DNA of 15,559 nt from JACQCV01 sp964634555 (GTDB taxonomy: Bacteria; Patescibacteriota; Minisyncoccia; Phycocordibacterales; UBA12445): positions 1 to 15,559 of the forward strand of contig CAZWJJ010000018.1 of the NCBI GenBank assembly GCA_964634555.1. Direction: 5' to 3'. The notes under the pieces are model-generated. The model searched no databases and was not told the DNA's origin. It was given only the letters and a program-made list of their open reading frames with translations. Below, piece after piece: positions 11,140 to 15,559 of the stretch. The position numbers and the translations under genes were made by a program. Within the stretch, counting starts at the first letter, position 1. Every line of letters starts with the position of its first letter.

Positions 11140-13575
11140 ATGAATAAAAACGAGACCCACATATCCCGAGTGTCTTTTTTGAGTATTACTAAGGTCGGCT
11201 TGCTGGCTACTTTGTTATTTGCATCCAGTTCGGTTTTAGGCGATAGCTTAGGCCCTAACAATCCATCTGTTGCCTTTAATGATTCTTCAAATGGCAAGAG
11301 TGCCTCATGGACTAGCACCTCTAATGTTTTAACAGTAGATGGCAATAGGTCGGATGTCTTTTTGAATAAGCCGGAGATAAGTCAGTTTCTGAAATCTACG
11401 GGTTATGGTTTTTCTATTCCAAATGGTGTAACTATAACGGGTATCCAGGTAAATGTTACCAGGGAGTCAGCGGCTTCTGGTACAGTGCATGATGAGGCTT
11501 TATCTCTGGTTGCTTCCGGGGCTACTTCGACATCTTTAGCCGATACCTCGACCTTTTGGCCGACTTCTCTTACTGCTAAAACCTACGGCAGTGCCACAAC
11601 TACATGGGGCAGGACATGGACTTCAGCTGAAATAAATAGTTCTTCCTTCGGTGTTATAATTTCTGCTAACAATATTGATACCAGTCAGAAGCATCATGCA
11701 TATGTCGATGGCATAACTATTAGTGTTACGTATACTAAGTTGGATCAGACGATTACTGTTACATCTTCTGCTCCCGGTAGTGCCGCGTACAGTTCATCTT
11801 TTTCTGTTTCTGCAACCTCCACTTCTGGTTTGGCTGTGGCTATTACTTCATCTGGTTCATGCTCCGGTAGTGGTACAAGTAGTACGACAATAACAATGAC
11901 AAGCGGTATCGGAAGTTGTAATGTAAATTTCAATCAATCTGGCAACTCGACTTATAATTCTGCCGCTACTACAACTCAGTCAGTGACAGCTTCTAAGGCT
12001 TCACAGTCCATAATATTCACTGGTCTTTCTGCCAAAACTTATGGCGATGCGGATTTTTCTGTGTTGGCTACTGCCACTTCTGGACTGGAAGTTGCTTTTA
12101 CTGCTTCTGATGATGTTTGCTCTGTTTCTGGTTCAACTGTTCATATAATCGGTAATGGTACATGTACTATCACAGCTCATCAGTCAGGAAATGATAACTT
12201 TTATTCTGCCTCTGATGTGCCTCAATCCTTCTCAATAAACAAGAAGGCTATAGCAGTTACAGCTGACAATAAATCTAAGATTTTTAGCGGCACTGATCCA
12301 GTTTTAACCTATCAGGTGACGGGTTCACTTGTTGGATCGGATAATTTTTCCGGATCTATCATTAGAGCTGTCGGTGAGGATGTGGGGAAATACGATATAA
12401 CACAGGGGACGCTTTCGCTTAGCGATAATTATACTCTAACTTTCACGCCCGGCGTATTTACTATCGGCGAGTTGGTTATAGATGTGAATGCGGGAAATAA
12501 GAGCAAGGTTTATGGCCAGTCTGATCCAGAGCTTACATATAGTTCCACGCCGGCACTTCGGGATGGCGATGCGTTTAGTGGATCTTTAGCTAGAGATCTT
12601 GGAGAAAATGTTGGGACTTATGCTATCACTCAAAGCACTCTAGCTCTTAATTCGAATTACAGCATTAACTATACTGGTGCAACATTTACGATAAATAAGG
12701 CTGATCAGACACTCGACTTTGGTGCACTCTCTGATGGGGTTTATGGCGAGGCGCCCTTTGAGGTTTCAGCCTCTTCTACCTCTGGACTCTTGGCAACTTT
12801 CTCGGCGACCGGTACTTGTTCGGTAGCAGGAAGCACTGTTTCTATTTTAGGTGCTGGCAGTTGTTCTATTACTTCAAGTCAAGCAGGCAGTAATAATTTC
12901 AATCCAGCTGCCGATATTATAAGGTCTTTCAATATTGGAAAGGCCACCACTACTGTCGTTCTTTCTAATTTGAGTCAGACATTCGATGGTAATCCGAAGT
13001 CGGTAGATATAATCACTATCCCCGCAGGTCTTAATGTGGTTGTAACTTATAATGAATCAACCACGGCTCCGATCGGAATTGGTAGTTATAATGTAACTGC
13101 TACAGTGGATGATTTGAACTACTCTGGAAGTGTTTCTGATGTACTAAATATAGTTGCGCCTGTCGTGCCTCCACCTCCAGTTGAACCTGTTGATAATTCC
13201 ACCTCATCTCCATCATCTATAGAATCGACTGTTAATCCGCTTGGTGCTAGCAGTAATGGACCGGTAGTGGTCTCTAATCCAGTAGTTGTTTTGCCGCCGG
13301 TAACGATTCCTGTTAATCCACCACCAGTTAGACCATTTGTCGCTCAAGTTTTGAGGCGAGCCCAAAATAATTTTAGACCTTCTACTTTACTGACTGGAAA
13401 CATTAACAGAAATGTAACGGCGATCAGATCCGTAGTTGCTTCAACTACTAACTTGATTGCAACAGCCACTTCTAGCCCTAGAATACAGAATACAGCCTCA
13501 GTCTTTACTTCTATTGGTGATCGATTTAATGCATTGGGCAAATTTTTCAAGCAACTATTTGGGAGAATATTTTAG
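11140..13575 (+). CDS. Large secreted surface protein with Ig-like and MBG repeats
   Basis: An 811-aa protein. Residues 1-35 form a signal peptide (hydrophobic VGLLATLLFASSSVLG). Residues about 36-198 are a Ser/Thr-rich beta domain of unknown family (TFWPTSLTAKTYGSATTTWGR, HHAYVDGITISVTYT). Ig-like repeats begin near 199, 286 and 520 (TYGDADFSV, SGLEVAFTAS, TCTITAHQSG and their equivalents). MBG-type repeats begin near 368, 443 and 600 (DNKSKIFSGTDPVLTY, GNKSKVYGQSDPELTY, SQTFDGNPKSV). A proline-rich stretch about 672-730 precedes a basic helical C-terminus ending FFKQLFGRIF. No LPxTG or clear anchor helix is present. These repeats are typical of extracellular adhesins and S-layer-like proteins in CPR bacteria. 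A terminator follows. Ligand unknown. Confidence 0.8.
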   Translation: MNKNETHISRVSFLSITKVGLLATLLFASSSVLGDSLGPNNPSVAFNDSSNGKSASWTSTSNVLTVDGNRSDVFLNKPEISQFLKSTGYGFSIPNGVTITGIQVNVTRESAASGTVHDEALSLVASGATSTSLADTSTFWPTSLTAKTYGSATTTWGRTWTSAEINSSSFGVIISANNIDTSQKHHAYVDGITISVTYTKLDQTITVTSSAPGSAAYSSSFSVSATSTSGLAVAITSSGSCSGSGTSSTTITMTSGIGSCNVNFNQSGNSTYNSAATTTQSVTASKASQSIIFTGLSAKTYGDADFSVLATATSGLEVAFTASDDVCSVSGSTVHIIGNGTCTITAHQSGNDNFYSASDVPQSFSINKKAIAVTADNKSKIFSGTDPVLTYQVTGSLVGSDNFSGSIIRAVGEDVGKYDITQGTLSLSDNYTLTFTPGVFTIGELVIDVNAGNKSKVYGQSDPELTYSSTPALRDGDAFSGSLARDLGENVGTYAITQSTLALNSNYSINYTGATFTINKADQTLDFGALSDGVYGEAPFEVSASSTSGLLATFSATGTCSVAGSTVSILGAGSCSITSSQAGSNNFNPAADIIRSFNIGKATTTVVLSNLSQTFDGNPKSVDIITIPAGLNVVVTYNESTTAPIGIGSYNVTATVDDLNYSGSVSDVLNIVAPVVPPPPVEPVDNSTSSPSSIESTVNPLGASSNGPVVVSNPVVVLPPVTIPVNPPPVRPFVAQVLRRAQNNFRPSTLLTGNINRNVTAIRSVVASTTNLIATATSSPRIQNTASVFTSIGDRFNALGKFFKQLFGRIF

Positions 13576-13589
13576 AAATATTTAGCAAC

Positions 13590-13621
13590 AAAAACTGTAT
13601 TACCATTGATACGGTTTTTTG
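13590..13621 (+). terminator. Rho-independent terminator of the MBG-repeat protein
   Basis: AAAAACTGTAT (13590-13600) pairs with ATACGGTTTTT starting at 13609, with one T-G wobble and an 8-nt loop, and continues into a T run. It lies about 15 bp after the stop. Confidence 0.75.
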
Positions 13622-13648
13622 TTATTGGGAGTAATTAACATATATTTT

Positions 13649-13677
13649 TTGCCAATAGTGTAGTGATGTAGTAAAAT
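13649..13677 (+). promoter_or_regulatory. Promoter of the PG-binding/fibronectin surface protein
   Basis: TTGCCA (13649-13654), 17-bp spacer, TAAAAT (13672-13677). The predicted start near 13684 leaves a leader of about 44 nt. Confidence 0.65.
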
Positions 13678-13708
13678 TTGTATATTATTAATCTTTTATT
13701 AATTTTAA

Positions 13709-13725
13709 GCATGCGACCGCATGCG
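13709..13725 (+). promoter_or_regulatory. Hairpin/direct repeat directly before the start codon
   Basis: GCATGCG occurs twice (13709-13715 and 13719-13725) separated by ACC. Because GCATGC is self-complementary, the leader can form a 6-7 bp stem with a tiny loop, ending 2 nt before the ATG at 13728. No Shine-Dalgarno is present, so the hairpin may control access to the start, or the DNA may be an operator. Confidence 0.45.
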
Positions 13726-13727
13726 TA

Positions 13728-15269
13728 ATGTTTATGAAAATAAAAAAACTATCATTTCTCGCAGGAGCCATCTTGCTTGGCCTGGGACTCTCTGCGACTA
13801 CATTCGCGGCGGGAAGCACAACGGACGAAATAATAAACAAACTGCAGGAGCAGATAAGGCTCTTGGTTGCCCAGCTTGAAGATCTTAGGAAAGCTCAGGG
13901 GCAGATCGCATCAACGGCACAAAGCATAAGTGAGACATTGAAGCTGGCCGGTAGTTTGGGTGAGGGTTCAAAGGGGGATCAGGTTAGGATTTTGCAGGCT
14001 GCTTTAGCCGCTGACTCGGATATATATCCTGAGGGTTTAATAAGCGGATTTTACGGTAAACTTACGGCTTTGGCAGTGAAAAGATTTCAAAAGAAATATG
14101 GCCTTGATCAAGTTGGTAGAGTTGGACCTAAAACCTTGGCTAAGTTAAATGAGTTTCTTAACGATAATAATATAATTAAAGAGAAGGAGGATGATGAAAA
14201 AAAAGGAGACGAGCAAAAAGAGGGTAGGGGTCGTATCTGTGTTATCGTTCCGCCAGGACATCTAATTGCTCCGGGGTGGCTTAGAAAGCATGATGATGAA
14301 AAGCCAACGGTTCCAGCTTGCCAGATAATACCTCCAGGTATTGCCAAAAAACTTGGTATGGGGACAACCACTCCTCCAACTTCTGATATTGTGCCGCCTG
14401 TAATTTCAGGACTTAATGCTGTAAATATCAAGATGACTTCGGTCTCTGTAGTATGGATGACCAATGAGCCGGCTAAGGGTGTTCTTTATTTTGGAACATC
14501 ATCCCCGATTACTATTTCTAACTCTTCTTCTGTTAGAACTGATGAGAGAGCCACTAGTTTTGGATTCACTCTCAATAATTTGGCCACAAGTACTAATTAC
14601 TACTACTTTGTTACTGCTGTAGATAAGGCCGGTAATGTAGCAACATCGAGCCAGCAATCATTTACCACTTCTGCCGCCCCAGATACTGTGGCACCGGTTA
14701 TTTCTTTAGTTTCAACAAATAACATAACAACATCTGGAGTATCAGTAGTCTGGACAACTAATGAAAATGCCAATAGTAAGGTCTATTACAGTACATCCTC
14801 TCCGGTTAATCTTTTGACTGCGGCAACGGTATCAGATAGTTCATACTCAACAACTCATTCTGTTGCATTGAGTAATCTTTCTGCAAGTACGAACTATTTC
14901 TTTGTTGTTTCATCTAGTGATACAGCCGGCAATACTGCCACAGGAACTGAGCAAGCATTTTCTACTCAAGCTCCAGCAGATATAACAGCCCCGATAATTT
15001 CATCTATATCAGCCTCAGGGGTTACATCTACATCCACAACGATTAGTTGGATGACTAATGAATCTGCGACAAGTAGGGTCTATTATGGAACATCAACACC
15101 GCTTAGTTTGGCGTCTGCTATGACTGTCTCTAATACAACCCTTACCCTAGATCATTCAGTTGGACTGACTGATCTAGTCGCAAGTACAACATATCATTAT
15201 GTTGTAGGTTCATCAGATGCAGCTCAAAATCAGGCAACTTCATCAGAGCAGTCATTTATGACATTTTAA
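13728..15269 (+). CDS. Secreted protein with coiled coil, peptidoglycan-binding domain and three fibronectin-like repeats
   Basis: A 513-aa protein. Signal peptide 1-27 (MKIKKLSFLAGAILLGLGLS, cleavage near FAA). Residues 31-68 form a coiled coil (EIINKLQEQIRLLVAQLEDL). Residues about 75-147 are PG_binding_1 (GDQVRILQAALA, SGFYGKLTALAVKRFQKKYG, VGPKTLAKLNEF). A lysine/glutamate-rich linker (about 150-167) and a proline-containing spacer follow. Three fibronectin type III-like repeats begin near 222, 318 and 416, each with D-(x)APVIS, SVVWMTNE, VYYGTS and TNYYFVVSSSD-like strands, and each about 97 aa. The protein should bind the cell wall and present the repeats outside. The start may be ATG 13728 or ATG 13734; neither has a Shine-Dalgarno. 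The last repeat ends at the C-terminus without an anchor. Confidence 0.8.
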   Translation: MFMKIKKLSFLAGAILLGLGLSATTFAAGSTTDEIINKLQEQIRLLVAQLEDLRKAQGQIASTAQSISETLKLAGSLGEGSKGDQVRILQAALAADSDIYPEGLISGFYGKLTALAVKRFQKKYGLDQVGRVGPKTLAKLNEFLNDNNIIKEKEDDEKKGDEQKEGRGRICVIVPPGHLIAPGWLRKHDDEKPTVPACQIIPPGIAKKLGMGTTTPPTSDIVPPVISGLNAVNIKMTSVSVVWMTNEPAKGVLYFGTSSPITISNSSSVRTDERATSFGFTLNNLATSTNYYYFVTAVDKAGNVATSSQQSFTTSAAPDTVAPVISLVSTNNITTSGVSVVWTTNENANSKVYYSTSSPVNLLTAATVSDSSYSTTHSVALSNLSASTNYFFVVSSSDTAGNTATGTEQAFSTQAPADITAPIISSISASGVTSTSTTISWMTNESATSRVYYGTSTPLSLASAMTVSNTTLTLDHSVGLTDLVASTTYHYVVGSSDAAQNQATSSEQSFMTF

Positions 15270-15286
15270 GTTATAGTCGCTTTAGT

Positions 15287-15316
15287 AAAAAACCCGCCAT
15301 TAAATGGCGGGTTTTT
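15287..15316 (+). terminator. Rho-independent terminator of the PG-binding/fibronectin protein
   Basis: AAAAACCCGCCAT (15288-15300) and ATGGCGGGTTTTT (15304-15316) form a perfect 13-bp stem around TAA. The T run is part of the distal arm. Confidence 0.9.
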
Positions 15317-15322
15317 GTTAAC

Positions 15323-15351
15323 TTGCCAGTATATTTATAATGTGTTAATCT
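15323..15351 (+). promoter_or_regulatory. Promoter of the gene at the right edge
   Basis: TTGCCA (15323-15328), 17-bp spacer, TAATCT (15346-15351). A perfect TATAAT also lies at 15336-15341 and may be the true -10 with a poorer -35. Either gives a leader of roughly 40-50 nt. Confidence 0.5.
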
Positions 15352-15397
15352 ATTAGCAGATAGTTATCTGAAATTTGTAGCTAAAAGGAGGTCATGC

Positions 15398-15559
15398 ATG
15401 GAGCTTTCTATGGAGGAGAATCGTGATCTGCATATTAAGGTTGTGACTGGTGTTGTTAAGATCATTAAGATGATTGACGAAAGGATTCGTCAGGGTTATC
15501 GAAGGCAAATAACTATGCCAGAAATTTACCTTGCTGGAATCGTGACACACAAGTCTTTT
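15398..15559 (+). CDS. Unidentified protein, 5' part only (cut by the window edge)
   Basis: The first 54 codons of an ORF that runs off the window. AAGGAGG at 15385-15391 lies 6 nt before the ATG at 15398, which rules out the ATG at 15394. The visible protein is helical and charged (MELSMEENRDLHIKVVTGVV, KIIKMIDERIRQGYRRQ) without a signal peptide. Too little is present to assign a family. Confidence 0.7.
   Translation, partial: MELSMEENRDLHIKVVTGVVKIIKMIDERIRQGYRRQITMPEIYLAGIVTHKSF

Noticed and set aside
14108..14464. 118-codon open frame on the minus strand inside the PG-binding/fibronectin gene
   Set aside because: It is antisense to clear domain-bearing sequence, has low-complexity Ser-rich translation and no ribosome binding site.
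1..15559. CRISPR array, rRNA, riboswitch or phage structural genes
   Set aside because: No regularly spaced repeats, rRNA core sequences, recognisable riboswitch leaders, or capsid, terminase or integrase motifs were found on reading both strands.

Overview
The window looks like part of a chromosome from an AT-rich, small-genome bacterium of the Candidate Phyla Radiation (Patescibacteria, most like Parcubacteria). This is inferred from gene content: MBG/Ig-repeat and fibronectin-repeat surface proteins, a peptidoglycan-binding domain at two distant loci, a DUF2914 membrane protein, a reduced SurA-type chaperone, a UPF0213-type GIY-YIG nuclease, many tiny orphan proteins and a tRNA without encoded CCA. 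No ribosomal or metabolic marker gene is present to fix the lineage. TGA serves as a normal stop in at least two genes.

Layout. 1-3123: a secreted N-acetylmuramoyl-L-alanine amidase (+) abuts, tail to tail and with no gap, a DUF2914 membrane protein (-); a SurA-N-like membrane-anchored chaperone (-) follows behind a 40-bp perfect palindrome that acts as terminator. 3124-5350: two minus-strand operons of small orphan proteins (3394-4216 and 4499-5173), each closed by a good terminator; both intergenic spaces carry a degenerate inverted-repeat element. 5351-5974: a stand-alone proteasome-like Ntn hydrolase (+). 6136-8161: minus-strand genes for a C39-like peptidase, a 55-aa membrane peptide, a DUF1761 membrane protein and a cysteine-rich protein with an anti-sigma-like zinc motif. 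8262-10276: a sensor histidine kinase (SBP_bac_3-TM-PAS-HisKA-HATPase) broken by a frameshift in a T run and by an in-frame TGA. 10377-10984: a small CxxC/H protein, tRNA-Asn(GTT), a GIY-YIG nuclease gene and a second, partial tRNA-Asn. 11140-15269: two large secreted surface proteins (+). 15398-15559: start of an unidentified gene.

The most unusual locus is 10612-11022. A promoter is followed directly by a defective copy of the tRNA-Asn 5' half, in which 10 nt of the anticodon arm are replaced by a 15-nt palindrome. Next comes a GIY-YIG nuclease ORF, whose last codons and stop codon are the first bases of the intact tRNA-Asn. This reads as a minimal mobile element that inserted into the tRNA gene and rebuilt it downstream, so that the nuclease mRNA and the tRNA should share one transcript.

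A second general pattern concerns translation starts. One set of genes has strong Shine-Dalgarno sequences. The other set has none and sits about 3-25 nt behind extended -10 promoters, suggesting short-leader initiation.
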